DNA from: Oopsacas minuta
Taxonomy: Eukaryota; Porifera; Hexactinellida; Lyssacinosida; Leucopsacidae
Assembly (NCBI GenBank): GCA_024704765.1
Contig: JAKMXF010000188.1
Location: 62,001-126,000, forward strand
Direction of reading: 5' to 3'
Length of the DNA: 64,000 bases
Shown: positions 51,001-57,635 of the stretch, in pieces
How the letters are laid out: each line of letters opens with the position of its first letter
Numbering within the stretch: position 1 is the first letter of the stretch
Translations under genes and position numbers: made by a program
The notes under the pieces: generated by a model
The model's database searches: none
What the model saw: only the letters and a program-made list of their open reading frames with translations
Told to the model about the DNA's origin: nothing

Positions 51001-52796
51001 CACTGTTCCTGTATGTGGTGACCCGTCTGCCCATAATTTAACTCCAGCTATCCAGAGCTTGTCAGGATTTGGGGAATCTAACTTATGAATTTCTTCATCT
51101 CTCTCCTCCCCCATTATTCCTTGATACAATGCTATTCGTATCGGACAATCCTCTCTCATAGCAATCTGTTTAATCAGTCTGTCCGTATTTTCATTAGGTA
51201 TGTATGCTAACTCCGTTACAGTTGTGAAGCCTCGAAAAGAGTAATCTAACCAAGTGCTCCATAGAGCATCCCTCTGTTCATCTTCTGACAGAGATAATAC
51301 ATTGAAGATTAACTTAATATTACCGTCTATAATCTGTCCAGTAAAGTGATCCCCTGTCTTACCCGAGTATTTGTCTCCCTTTACCTTACAGATCTCTGGG
51401 TCAATCAATTCAAACACTCTATGGTTAACCCAAGAACAGTGGAAACTCTGTGTTGATATGATAATAGGTATTAATGCAGAGAAATTGGAATTGATATAGT
51501 CGGCACTTAACTTAGGAAGATTAGGAAATAATTCAGCATCCCATCCATAGAAAATACAGCATACAGGTACCAGACTATTCTCAGTAATTGTTATAGCCTT
51601 ATTAACCTCGCTACTAATTCTATGTATTATGTCATCAGCTGATTTGAAGTGGTATGCACCAATGTCTATACATTTACTAGATAGTACAGCTCTTAATATA
51701 GCGTGCTGATGTGCCTCAATGAATCCGGGGAAGAGAGATTTATTGTTCAGGAAAATAACTTCAGTTGACTCTCCTACATACTGCATTACGTCAGATAGTT
51801 TTCCCAAAGCTGATATCTTACTACCAGTTACAGCCACAGCCTCTACACTGGGATAAGACTCTTCGAGAGTGAATATGTTTCCTCCAAATAAAATTTTATC
51901 CGCTCTAACCAATTCACCAGCCATCATATAGGGCTAGCAGATGCAGATATTGCTATAGCATATTGTAGATATCGGTATAGTGCTATTTAAGTTACTTCAG
52001 TAAAGTCCCCGTCAATTAACAATAATATTTTATTGGGTATACCGTAGTGATAATGGCAGCCGTAATATTACAATTATTTTGCTTTATTTTATCAAAAATG
52101 CGTTTAAAAAACTTAGATAGTATGTGTCCCAGTAACCAGGGGCATCACTAAGGGTGTAACCCGGACACGTGTCCTAATCCTTAAGCATCGCATCGTAGGG
52201 GCCACTTGTAAATGACGTAATACATTCCATCCGACATCTTTTTCTCAAGAATTGAATGTTTACGCAGGATGGAATATCATATTTTAGTTTTTAGTATTTT
52301 GAATAAAAACACTGCTTCAGTTAGTATAAATAACATTAAGTATTATTGAGTACACATTTCGACTGTCCCTTGTCTTTCGTATTAATTCGAGTGAGATCTT
52401 TGTCAATTGAATTTGTTTTCGTTTCTTTGAAAAAAACATCTAAACGACTAATTACTCTGCAAAGAATACCCGTCTCTACATTTGTAGGCAAACAATTTAG
52501 TCAGACCTGTACAATCGTACGATAGATATTTGGAGTTTATGAGTCCTTTTATTCTCTAATACAGCTATATTGGGGTAACAAAGTACGCTGAATCTGAATT
52601 TCACATTTTCAAGTTTATCATATGGAAAAGTTGTTGTTTTTATGAACATAAAGTAAACAAATAGTTGAAATATATATATATATATTAATTCATTTTGCAA
52701 TTTTATACTTTGCCAGATTCGGGCACGAAGTGCCAAGTTCCATGCGAACACAAAGTGTTCGCAAGCGAAGCGGCTCAGTCTATATTATTAAAACTC

Positions 52797-52837
<41 letters not shown>

Positions 52838-55800
52838 TCCGTTGTCAAGGAAAGGATTTAACAATTTTCAAAGCGATGTGATAGTGACTGGATATAACTG
52901 GAGTTGACTGTATGCCAATTATTTAATTATGATACATTTACACTTAAAATTATTTCATAATAACAGATTACAAGTGTTAAAACAATAAATATTATATCAT
53001 CACCAGTATAAGTAATTTGAATTGAAGTCCACACGATTAGTCCACCAGCAATAATATCGTGATGATACATACAATTAGTAAATTATTAATGAATATAAAG
53101 TGTTAAAATAACGTGATATGAAGGTCTGCTTTAAGATTGCAATTTAAGACACATTTTAATCATAAATCAACGTAAAATATGTTGTTCATAGGCTACTACA
53201 TAATGTAGGAGCAAGTTGTGTTGGAGAACTGTTTCTGTATGTTATCCTGTGTGAATTTGAGAAATGCGACATATTGTTCGTTTAGCTTCTCAGACAGAGC
53301 CTGGCCATACTGCTCCCTCAATTTCTCCTCGTTCTCATGTAGCAGTCGACTACAGATGGTCTCTACCTGTTTCAGAGTGAATAGTGGCTGGTCACGAGAT
53401 GAGGTTGCTGGAGGTGTGTGGCAATTAATGCTGGTGAGAGGGGGATTAGTTACGGATAGTGAGTGATGGGGGGTAGGGGCAACTAGAGGGGTACATGTGG
53501 GTAATTGATGCGATGTAGAAGGACCAAATGATAGTTGGTTTCTGTGTTTTAATCGTTTTACTTCGTCTTGTAAGTTGATACGTATAAATTCCTCGCTATC
53601 AATAGATTCAGTCTCTGGAAAGAGTTGCATATAGTCCGTGGTTTTTCTTGGACTCTCGCAAGTATCCAGCTCGTTCTGTCGGAAACGGAGGATCCTTCTT
53701 CTTCTCTTCTCAGCAGCACTTCTCCAGGGAGACAGTCCAGCTAAAGAGGAGCATCTTGAGCGTTTGTGGGAGGGAGAGCTGGAGTCTGTATCTCCGTAAA
53801 AAGACAAATCAATAGATCGTTTTATCGTAGCGCAGGCCATAATAGTAAAATCTAATCCTAACTAAAATGAAGAGAATTATCAAATCCGATAAAAAGCTAT
53901 ATTTATACTCGAGCAGATAGTAATTTGAGACAAATTACTTTAAGAGTTGTATGTTATCATGATGGAGAAGAGTTGAGCAATTGGAATAACTATACATTAA
54001 TGAAAGAGAAATTCAATAGACTTGAGCAATTATGACTATTTAATAATGGTAGAGGTTTCCTGTGAAAGCAAGTTGGGGGTAATAATATTCAGACGTATCT
54101 TGCATCATTGAAAGTACATGAAATTTAGTATACATACAAGTTATCTCTAAATATACAAGTATATACGTATTGCTAGATCATATTATAGACTATCAATACA
54201 CCTAACAGTAACTAATTCATGAATATTTATTTAATTAGCATAAGATTTTAGCGAATCCTGAAATCTAATGAGAAGATTGAAATTATTTGGGATCTACCAG
54301 TGGTTGGTGTATGGTGCTTTGCCAAAAAACGAAGTGGAGGGCGCTCCCTATTGAATTTAAACCATTTTAGACAAACTCGATGAAATCAGCCCCCCATAAA
54401 ACCACTGGGATCTAACGATTCTTTGCAGAGATACATACAATTTTATTTGAGGTACGTACTTGAGTAAATATATTGATTCTTTGGTTAATAGATAGTTGAG
54501 GTCGCAACATGCCGAGTTTGGGCCCGGACCGACGCATACCTACAACATGGTTTAGAATATTTTCTAAAATTGAATAAAGAATTGATAAACCAGTTCGTAG
54601 TACGGTCAGAAAATGTGATCGAATACAAATTTCAATGATGATTTAGCATTGAAATTTGTATTCGATCACATTAGATAGTGATTAATTAAATGACTCATCT
54701 ATTCAAATAACTACTTGTAATATTTCTGAATAATCTAGAAGTGTGGGGGATGCTTATGATTAACTTATCAGGTCTTATTTGCTCAGTCATTTTATGAGCG
54801 CATTATTTCACAATTTATTGATAAATTCATCTCAGTTCCACAAGACTCTGGCAGGACGTACTTGTGCAGCGTATTTTGTCATTACTTATATACATACAGT
54901 GGAACCGCGCTTATACGAACACCAACGGACGGTCAAAATTTGTTCGCGTTCGTATTTACCGGAGTAATATCAATTGGAAAACCATAGTAGGAACCTGACT
55001 TTGTGTAAATATTCGTTCATCTTATCCGGAAATTCGTATTAACGAGTTTCCACAGTAGTTGATTTATAATTATTCAATTTGCAGGAGACTCAATGTTTAA
55101 TTGTATAACGTGGTAGACGAAGCACTAGTTGCAAATTTAGTTTCACTGTTTCAGTAGCTACATGATTGAAAAAAATTACATTAGAATATTTAATACTACG
55201 TATTCCAATAATTATGATAGTCTTCCAACGGCGAAACTTGATTCGGGTAGTAGAGCTGGATAAAGCGATTTCCCAACCAAAAGTGATATAATATTATCGA
55301 ATTATCCTACACATTGTCTTAAGAAATGATAAAGAACGTTATCAATAGCATTAATGGTGAATATTACGAGAATATTCTACCACTGAATTTATAGACTTAT
55401 TGATACATACAGTAGACTCTCGGTATTACGCTACTGTACGCTTGGTGGAAACGATTCGGTTAATTAGTTTGTATTTATTTTAACTATAGTACTTACTATT
55501 CATTTATTGATGATAATAGCATTGTTAGGGATTGATATACAATGTTTATCGCTTATAAGAACATATCAAGTATAAGAACCACCCTCGGGAACACGGTTTA
55601 CATATCCTCTTGTATAATTGATACCTGTTATAGAACATATTTTGTTACTCCCAAGGGTGTTCTTAATTCTTACGAGCGATAAGCACTGTAATGTATATAG
55701 TACAAGTATTAGACATTAATATCATCAGAAACGGTGCTATACTACAGGGGCATTGTGCTGTCATGTAAGACGGGTATTAGACCCCTGCCTGTTGATTTGT

Positions 55801-57607
55801 CGTTCAGGTACCGTCAACAAGATCGGAACATTGCACATTGTTATTCCGTATTACATCAGCCGAACTATAATTGAGTTTATTAATAATAGGGCATATACTT
55901 CAATTTTGACTACTAACTGCATACGTATTAATATCCAGAATTAATTACATTATGTTTAGATATATCGGGTAATATACGAGTATTCCCGACAGAAGGAGGA
56001 GGATCTGGAGTTGTTGAAGGAAGATTATGTGTTTATGACAGAACTAGATTTGCAAAGAGGCACGAGTAAAGGCTGGTTCTATGGTACTTCATGGCAGAGA
56101 GGACTCACTGGATTATTTCCAGGGAATTATGTAGAAGTAGCACCTGAATCTGACTGCTGGGTGTTACACAGGTACAATACATAAATAGAATTACACAAAC
56201 TATAACTGTAATTAGAATAATTCCTAAGTGCAAGTATATACCACATTGATTAGCTTAGTTAAATTCTATATTATTCCAACTCAGAAAATTTGACACTATG
56301 AACCAGGTTGGATAAGATTTCATAACATCATATATTCTGCGAACACTTGCTGTGTTACAACTTCGAATTGGTGCTCCCATGAGTATACGAGGTAGGCGAT
56401 TAATATTAGTAATTACTACTGGAGGATACTAAATAATTGTATTCTACAATTTAAATGTCATAAATCATCGCCTACTGAAATATAGCTTATACTGTATTCC
56501 TAGTTAGCTATTCCACACACTAGTAAGTGAGGGAAGAGATTATTCTACTGATAAGAAATACGATAACATTATTATCGTAATAATACTTGTATAACCTCCA
56601 GGACTTGTTACTTATACAACAAGAATGAAGTAGTCCCTCAGTTCAGAAAGACCCTGAAGAAGAAACAAGCTCACGAGTATGAGGAAGCTCAGACCGCCTA
56701 TCAGTCAGATGACCTGCTAGCCAAGTCTCATGTCTACTCTAAAGTGAAGAGGGTAGATAAACCACACGTTAAGACTCAGCAATCTGTTCCCTCACCTGTC
56801 CCGAAGCCACAGGGACCAAACAGGATATTTATCTTCAGGCATGCGGAAAGAGTTGATGCTACCTTCGGACAGAATTGGATACGGTGTTCGTTTGACAAAG
56901 AAGGTAACTATGAAAGGAAGAACTTAAATATGCCTATTAGCTTGCCGAAGAGAGAAGGAGGCCCTGAGAAGTACAATAAAGATTCTCCAATTACCATGAT
57001 GGGACAGTTTCAATCTAGGATAACCGGGGAGGGAATGAGGGACGAAGGAGTTAGGATAACACATGCATTCTCCTCTCCATCTCTTAGATGTGTACAGACA
57101 GCACAACATATCCTGGAGGGAATAGGAGCAGAGAGAAGTGTAGGGATTAATGTGGAACCAGGACTGTTTGAGTGGATGGCATGGGCTAGAGGGAAGATAC
57201 CAGACTGGATGAAGCCAGAGGACTTGTTAATCAGCGGTCTGAATGTAGATAGAAGCTACAAGTATATTGAGCACCCGAATAACTTGTCACTGGAGGAGAG
57301 AGCAGATGACTATTATAGGAGGAGTTATGACGTCATCAGGAAGATAATACATTATATCCCTAGTAATACAGCTAGTGATGTTCTAATACTAGCTCATGCG
57401 GGGTCTCTTGACGCACTGAGTAGGATGCTAATCGGACAGCTACCTAGGAGTGCGCAGGAACTGACACAATACACACAGCAGGTACCGTATGCAGGATGCT
57501 GTATGCTGGAGGAGGCGGAGGGAGGATGGAAACTAACTCCGCCACCTTTCAACACACTGATACACGGACCTAATAAGAAGTTCGACTGGAGAGACATGAT
57601 GCTATGA
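33024..57607 (+). CDS. UBASH3B: UBASH3/TULA protein tyrosine phosphatase, seven exons over 24.6 kb
   Basis: TULA proteins bind ubiquitin and dephosphorylate tyrosine kinases such as Syk. Exons: 33024-33109, 35692-35745, 36187-36373, 46410-46605, 46989-47158, 55960-56171 and 56602-57607, all GT-AG with exact phase continuity, 637 codons including stop; human paralogues are of similar size. The UBA domain (about residues 8-50) spans exons 1-3. A 2H phosphoesterase-like domain follows, with HxT motifs at His101 (FPHTTL, exon 3) and His186 (QLHLTLAF, exon 5). SH3 is at about 232-300 ([26 protein letters not shown]). The C-terminal histidine phosphatase carries RHAER with His382, [17 protein letters not shown] and LAHAGSLD. 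The exon 3-4 join FFT-CKDS matches the vertebrate FFMCEDS, proving both halves are one gene. An AG just before exon 1 suggests an upstream 5' exon not found. Poly(A) signal at 57636. Paralogue assignment (A versus B) is open. Confidence 0.93.
33203..33965 (-). pseudogene. Retroelement reverse-transcriptase N-terminal fragment, possibly Penelope-like
   Basis: The minus-strand frame, readable from about 33955 to 33203, ends in [19 protein letters not shown]. The 'DKG' block after a basic, Leu-rich stretch is where Penelope-like and some other non-LTR elements enter their reverse-transcriptase domain. Upstream text ([23 protein letters not shown]) is unfamiliar. The catalytic part of the polymerase is absent, so this is a truncated relic sitting in UBASH3 intron 1 on the opposite strand. 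Family assignment is weak. Confidence 0.4.
34690..34975. mobile_element. Pogo-like miniature element, family CAGTAYACCCTCG, copy 1
   Basis: The left end is CAGTATACCCTCGATTATCC and the right end, inverted, CAGTAGACCCTCGATTATCC. A second copy with the same ends and interior (TTCGTCATA-ACTTTC, TAGTGTATTTTC) lies at 42563-42854. It is in UBASH3 intron 1. Confidence 0.75.
35100..35590 (+). repeat. Modular dispersed repeat family R, copy 6
   Basis: Three tandem units of about 150 bp carry TTTACATATGAGAAACTTG, GCGAAATTCGGATTC/GAAATC, TTACCCCAT and GTTGAGAGCAAGTCTC. Unit-to-unit spacing of the ACATATGAGAAACTT block is about 260 bp here because one unit is partial. It ends about 100 bp upstream of UBASH3 exon 2. 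Confidence 0.65.
35994..36160. mobile_element. Pogo-like miniature element 26 bp upstream of UBASH3 exon 3
   Basis: The ends CAGTGGAGTCTCC and GGAGACTCCACTG are perfect inverted repeats, each followed by TA outside (35992-35993, 36161-36162). Inside, AATGGACATTCCGAG and ACGTGTCCGTTATTCGG also pair. The element ends only 26 bp before the first base of exon 3 (36187), so it must contain or displace the normal branch-point region. Confidence 0.8.
36486..36635. mobile_element. Pogo-like miniature element, CAGTCAGG family, copy 2
   Basis: It begins CAGTCAGGCCCACAGG and ends GTTCATAATAAGTGATCCTGACTG, TA following. It shares ends and the TTCATAATAAGTGA block with the element at 16523-16664. It lies in UBASH3 intron 3, about 300 bp past the 3' end of SCAI. 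Confidence 0.65.
36941..38659 (-). CDS. SCAI: Suppressor of cancer cell invasion (SCAI)
   Basis: SCAI is a nuclear protein that represses MAL/SRF transcription and acts with 53BP1 in DNA repair in vertebrates. The 572-aa single-exon frame begins with an acidic leader, then follows the family throughout: [120 protein letters not shown] and the closing [11 protein letters not shown]. Length is near that of vertebrate SCAI (about 600 aa). It lies inside UBASH3 intron 3 on the opposite strand. No frameshift or premature stop was seen, so I take it as functional. Confidence 0.92.
   Translation of the reverse strand: MPNTDMEAQSLSEDDLGEDTEEIEIEHTPDITKVIQPENTYSKEVVMKYDELCRISNDLFSRILQLPAYTADSTRWKSLFFQAFSQFDILWQYQQQQRQALDLRRYQIGEIGSRIAHLYMSYYIHTSQIKFLRESFSFYNAILKRDYFDWEVQTEVDVGNLMHKKLRSFSRAIQVSFFLENFSSVQDYLTRLSDIIQKTSSGKGESVPEEYAHVLSEFSSFLSYVCLPIEDDTLLEISPFQTLPAHTPARSDTITFSLGQAVLVGGNTKQSKLIDYTIDHYRMNSLLHRVTREDGIETMITHIHKISTISLIEVLSGISNTLSPHQALLLYISGESTAYSSSYSSIQQTGELHPSYTTNSILLPVHKNSSSIPLQQHDQLFMEDIYPFLRRPLFLLIDCPGFLSQTELSFPDRFHQPFICIMSPPHYPTTIENTMTRGGGLLTLFLSSPLSGLCLICSIQSISTKLAHTALELITQVEDIAFSTLSSLPNLPLSYKQLCTDDTLQYIVKRFLFFWTCIRLHLGFKKDCMPRCYPPIPTILFHSSYLNTELYELFSFLDISDMFMDLSHAIEL
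38660..39759. other. Intergenic DNA within UBASH3 intron 3
   Basis: This is the upstream side of SCAI. A small hairpin built on AACAACTG-ACGGTGA-CAGTTGTT sits at about 38706-38729. Near 39360 a CCTCCGCTGAATCGGGTTAA block resembles pogo ends. Nothing else was recognised. Confidence 0.45.
39760..42274 (-). pseudogene. NHL-repeat protein gene with coiled coil, disrupted
   Basis: Pieces in order on the minus strand: an N-terminal segment from Met at 42274 ([19 protein letters not shown]) to an in-frame TAA at 41993-41995; direct in-frame continuation through a coiled-coil-like region ([33 protein letters not shown]); a frame change at about 41740 into [20 protein letters not shown] and one clear NHL repeat ([28 protein letters not shown]); then, after about 1 kb holding repeat Q3, a C-terminal part (40.50-39.76 kb) with another frame change near 40258 ([15 protein letters not shown]). 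One stop and two frameshifts suggest a pseudogene, unless they are assembly errors. The layout (coiled coil plus NHL) recalls TRIM-like proteins without a RING. It lies in UBASH3 intron 3. Confidence 0.65.
40700..41260 (-). repeat. Dispersed repeat family Q, copy 3
   Basis: It begins with GGGGGCATAGCCCCTCTGAA, AAGAACAC and CTACTGTCGATTGACATTTTA, then directly GTGCAGCTCCTAT, GTCCGTCCGTCCGCGTGGCC, CGAAATCTAGCAG and AATATTTCACACCTTT. The two modules are in the opposite order to copy 2. The last part (about 41150-41240) contains inverted pairs such as AATTTTGATATTTTCG. It occupies the intron-like gap of the NHL pseudogene. Confidence 0.65.
42563..42854. mobile_element. Pogo-like miniature element, family CAGTAYACCCTCG, copy 2
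   Basis: The left end is CAGTACACCCTCGATTATCC and the right end, inverted, CAGGTAGACCCCCGATTATCC. Interior blocks match the copy at 34690-34975. It lies in UBASH3 intron 3 directly upstream of the NHL pseudogene. Confidence 0.75.
43094..43935. mobile_element. Long-arm foldback element (842 bp)
   Basis: ATGTTAATTAGGCTCGAAGT at 43094 pairs with its inverted copy ending at 43935. The arms stay nearly complementary for about 300 bp each, including AGATACGTCCTCTTAT, CCCCCCTCAATTTTC/GAAAATTGAGGGGGGG and TATTATCCGGTCTATATT. The centre (about 43395-43635) is unpaired and non-coding. No transposase; superfamily unknown. Confidence 0.8.
44104..44801. mobile_element. Pogo/Tigger-like non-autonomous element (698 bp)
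   Basis: The ends CAGTGAAACCTGCATAAACC and GGTTTATGCAGGTTTCACTG are perfect inverted repeats, continuing inward as GACACC/GTGTCGG. TA lies to the left; on the right one extra G precedes TA. Inside, a small array of TTTGGACTAAT-type repeats occurs at about 44260-44340, and one 63-codon frame without recognisable domain. It lies in UBASH3 intron 3. Confidence 0.8.
44885..45180 (+). repeat. Modular dispersed repeat family R, copy 7
   Basis: It starts at TTTAGAGCAAGTCTCTGTGA, continues with TTTACTTTATATTCAAAAAA, TTCATATGGTTCAGTCAAAA, CAGATTCAGCATACTCAAG and ends at AAATCCTTTCCCTGACAACC, like copy 4 but without the microsatellite. It ends about 150 bp from the 3' end of the eS28 gene. Confidence 0.65.
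45326..45556 (-). CDS. RPS28: Small ribosomal subunit protein eS28
   Basis: This is a cytosolic ribosomal protein located on the 40S head near the mRNA exit side. The frame contains the almost invariant block [20 protein letters not shown], then [16 protein letters not shown] and the C-terminal [12 protein letters not shown]. It is 76 aa from the first Met; the family is usually 65-70, so the second Met (codon 6, 45541) gives a more typical start. Single exon, intact. It lies in UBASH3 intron 3 on the opposite strand, about 850 bp from UBASH3 exon 4. A retrocopy is possible since the gene lacks introns, but most genes here do and nothing is broken. Confidence 0.95.
   Translation of the reverse strand: MISENMQQASAPATTTKLAKVIKVIGRTGSQGQCTQVRVEFVTDTTRSIIRNVRGPVRVGDVLCLLESEREARRLR
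45664..46126. mobile_element. Foldback element (about 460 bp) next to eS28
   Basis: GGCTGAAATTATACACCTCG at the left pairs with CGAGGTGTATAATTTGAGCC-like sequence at the right. Further pairs are TTCGCTCAAATATTGCATTT, CTAGTAATATTAGCA and GACTCCACTCCTAAC. The two arms are each roughly 150-200 bp. There is no open frame. It lies between the eS28 start and UBASH3 exon 4, so it covers much of the eS28 upstream region. Confidence 0.7.
46808..46925 (-). repeat. Dispersed repeat family S, copy 3 (inverted)
   Basis: It contains AAAGGTGACGTCATAATTTT, TCATAGGTGTGAATTTTCGT, AGGCTCAAACTTGCCCGAGC and ATGCCCAAATTATCCCTC, the inverted complement of the copy at 6.73-6.91 kb. It lies in the small UBASH3 intron between exons 4 and 5. 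Confidence 0.65.
47352..47415. repeat. Short inverted repeat with ATACTTGCCAA ends
   Basis: ATACTTGCCAA and TTGGCAAGTAT bound a 64-bp stretch. Single copies of the same end occur at about 58769 and 62281, so it looks like an internally deleted transposon. Confidence 0.5.
47675..48052 (-). CDS. TMEM234: TMEM234 family membrane protein
   Basis: This is a small membrane protein of the EmrE/drug-metabolite-transporter-like fold; zebrafish work links TMEM234 to kidney filtration, but its transport role is unknown. The 125-aa frame has four hydrophobic segments: [12 protein letters not shown] at the first, then [40 protein letters not shown], and a final [15 protein letters not shown]. The WG-x-TNP and NQ-x-GSLL-x-Y motifs are diagnostic. 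Length matches the family. Single exon, in UBASH3 intron 5 on the opposite strand, about 200 bp from the end of nanos. Confidence 0.88.
   Translation of the reverse strand: MELLSIGLLSLVALLWGVTNPLLRSASSGLNNNKSTSITGQVGSDLWYLLTNISYWLVFGINQLGSLLFYWTLGRVSISSAVPLANAGTLVVTLLTEECIGTRINRLYSYVGVVFVGIGIYLCVL
48250..48696 (-). CDS. nanos: Nanos RNA-binding germline regulator
   Basis: Nanos represses translation with Pumilio and recruits the CCR4-NOT deadenylase, chiefly in germ cells and stem cells. The 148-aa frame ends in the diagnostic double CCHC zinc finger: ligands Cys87, Cys90, His103, Cys114 and Cys122, Cys125, His133, Cys138, with [17 protein letters not shown] and [15 protein letters not shown]. 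The short N-terminal region ([11 protein letters not shown] at residues 11-21) may be a NOT1-interacting motif; that is inference. Intact single exon, inside UBASH3 intron 5 on the opposite strand. Short upstream distance to the AT-rich region at 48.7-49.3 kb. Confidence 0.95.
   Translation of the reverse strand: MSRQTNNYSPFNNYFGLADVITTVTVSTIQSTLNPLAAPFVPTELVLTDTDTDSDDSPILSSIQYSLCLQRQRAALKKDEYAKVRFCVFCQKSKRCVPIQKSHRLRDSIGRVECPYLRETVCTQCGATGDDAHTLKYCPVGQPTIYFT
48697..49282. other. AT-rich upstream region of nanos
   Basis: This is a non-coding and very AT-rich stretch in UBASH3 intron 5. TTTTATACAAATGAT at about 48758 may hold the nanos TATA element (minus strand). No repeats were recognised. 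Confidence 0.4.
49283..50001. mobile_element. Foldback element (719 bp) between nanos and the amidohydrolase gene
   Basis: AGACTACTATATCATACAGA at 49283 and its inverted partner ending at 50001 start arms of about 190 bp. The arms include GTAGCCGGGCAACGAATAAA, TAAGACTACCTAAAAAGTTC and CTCGTTTAGGCGC. The interior (about 49440-49800) is AT-rich and non-coding. One arm-like fragment of the same family lies alone at about 30295-30420. Confidence 0.75.
50206..51927 (-). CDS. YtcJ-type metal-dependent amidohydrolase (amidohydrolase family 3)
   Basis: The 573-aa single-exon frame belongs to the amidohydrolase superfamily, hydrolysing C-N bonds at a metal centre; substrate unknown. Motifs: N-terminal beta segment [13 protein letters not shown], metal ligands His73 and His75 in [22 protein letters not shown]-like [65 protein letters not shown] with the catalytic Asp, and the closing [13 protein letters not shown]. 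YtcJ-like proteins are mostly bacterial and fungal, with scattered animal members, so horizontal origin is possible. Codon use and AT content look like the surrounding genes, so any transfer is old. It lies in UBASH3 intron 5 on the opposite strand. Confidence 0.87.
   Translation of the reverse strand: MMAGELVRADKILFGGNIFTLEESYPSVEAVAVTGSKISALGKLSDVMQYVGESTEVIFLNNKSLFPGFIEAHQHAILRAVLSSKCIDIGAYHFKSADDIIHRISSEVNKAITITENSLVPVCCIFYGWDAELFPNLPKLSADYINSNFSALIPIIISTQSFHCSWVNHRVFELIDPEICKVKGDKYSGKTGDHFTGQIIDGNIKLIFNVLSLSEDEQRDALWSTWLDYSFRGFTTVTELAYIPNENTDRLIKQIAMREDCPIRIALYQGIMGEERDEEIHKLDSPNPDKLWIAGVKLWADGSPHTGTVATREPLLHTSLAEPLSFPPPPNYGVLKYETSLLRDKIEHYHRLGVQIAVHTQGERAIEQVLRIYETLTSGNSIDSRHRLEHLGLATEQQLTRCGKIGVALSLFVYHLYYYGRTLSEYILGRERTNRWAPLASAIKYNRYISIHQDSPAISGPPLPLINMQTAVTRCEKGKEHVFGQDQCISVHEAIKAYTIGPAWQLFMEEKIGSLRVGKFADFVILSENPYLKSPRDLEHIKIVETYCGGRCNKNSNVTVLNIHKFSILGHLK
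51928..52554. other. Intergenic DNA in UBASH3 intron 5
   Basis: This is the upstream side of the amidohydrolase gene. No gene or repeat was recognised; GGGGCATCACTAAGGGTG at about 52139 may be a degraded transposon end. Confidence 0.4.
52555..52870 (+). repeat. Modular dispersed repeat family R, copy 8, with a GT microsatellite
   Basis: TATTGGGGTAACAAAGTACG, TCATATGGAAAAGTTGTTGT and ATGAACATAAAGTAAACAAA lead into the palindromes GGCACGAAGTGCC and GCGAACACAAAGTGTTCGC. Then come TCTATATTATTAAAACTCGA, a (GT)n tract (52801-52834) and TTTGTCCGTTGTCAAGGAAA. The microsatellite occupies the place of (AAAC)n/(GTTT)n in copies 1 and 4. Confidence 0.7.
53196..53840 (-). CDS. akirin: Akirin
   Basis: Akirin is a small nuclear protein bridging transcription factors (for example NF-kappaB/Relish, Twist) with SWI/SNF chromatin remodellers. 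The 214-aa single-exon frame has the typical N-terminus [12 protein letters not shown], a basic [12 protein letters not shown] / EKRRRR nuclear signal region, a low-complexity middle, and the conserved C-terminus [52 protein letters not shown], ending in SYIM close to the usual C-terminal SYVS. Length matches the family. Intact; in UBASH3 intron 5 on the opposite strand. Confidence 0.95.
   Translation of the reverse strand: MACATIKRSIDLSFYGDTDSSSPSHKRSRCSSLAGLSPWRSAAEKRRRRILRFRQNELDTCESPRKTTDYMQLFPETESIDSEEFIRINLQDEVKRLKHRNQLSFGPSTSHQLPTCTPLVAPTPHHSLSVTNPPLTSINCHTPPATSSRDQPLFTLKQVETICSRLLHENEEKLREQYGQALSEKLNEQYVAFLKFTQDNIQKQFSNTTCSYIM
53841..54896. other. Akirin upstream and intergenic DNA in UBASH3 intron 5
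   Basis: No gene was seen. Contains the 61-nt perfect hairpin at 54612-54672. TATATTTATACTC at about 53900 is a possible akirin TATA region. Confidence 0.4.
54612..54672. repeat. Perfect 26-bp inverted repeat with a 9-nt loop
   Basis: AATGTGATCGAATACAAATT starts the first arm (54612-54637); the second arm (54647-54672) is its exact complement over 26 bp. The 9-nt loop is ATGATTTAG. It would form a very stable hairpin in RNA of either strand. No matching copy elsewhere in the window was found. Confidence 0.85.
54897..55055. mobile_element. Pogo-like miniature element
   Basis: The left end is CAGTGGAACCGCGCTTATAC and the right end, inverted, CTGTGGAAACTCGTTAATAC, with TA outside each. CAGTGGAACC is close to the ends of Tigger elements. 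No open frame. Confidence 0.6.
55540..55688. mobile_element. Miniature inverted-repeat element with CARTGYTTATCGC ends
   Basis: The left end is CAATGTTTATCGCTTATAAG and the right end, inverted, CAGTGCTTATCGCTCGTAAG. TA lies on both sides. It ends about 270 bp before UBASH3 exon 6. Confidence 0.65.
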
Positions 57608-57635
57608 GTCTGTGTTTTATTCCTTTATATATGTA

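Noticed and set aside
50206-51927. Amidohydrolase as bacterial contamination in the assembly
   Set aside because: It is flanked on both sides by animal genes and lies inside a UBASH3 intron with similar base composition, so it is part of this genome.
33024-57607. UBASH3 as two separate genes (33-36.4 kb and 46.4-57.6 kb)
   Set aside because: Junction phases fit exactly and protein text across both large introns matches the vertebrate protein continuously; neither half alone has a complete domain set.
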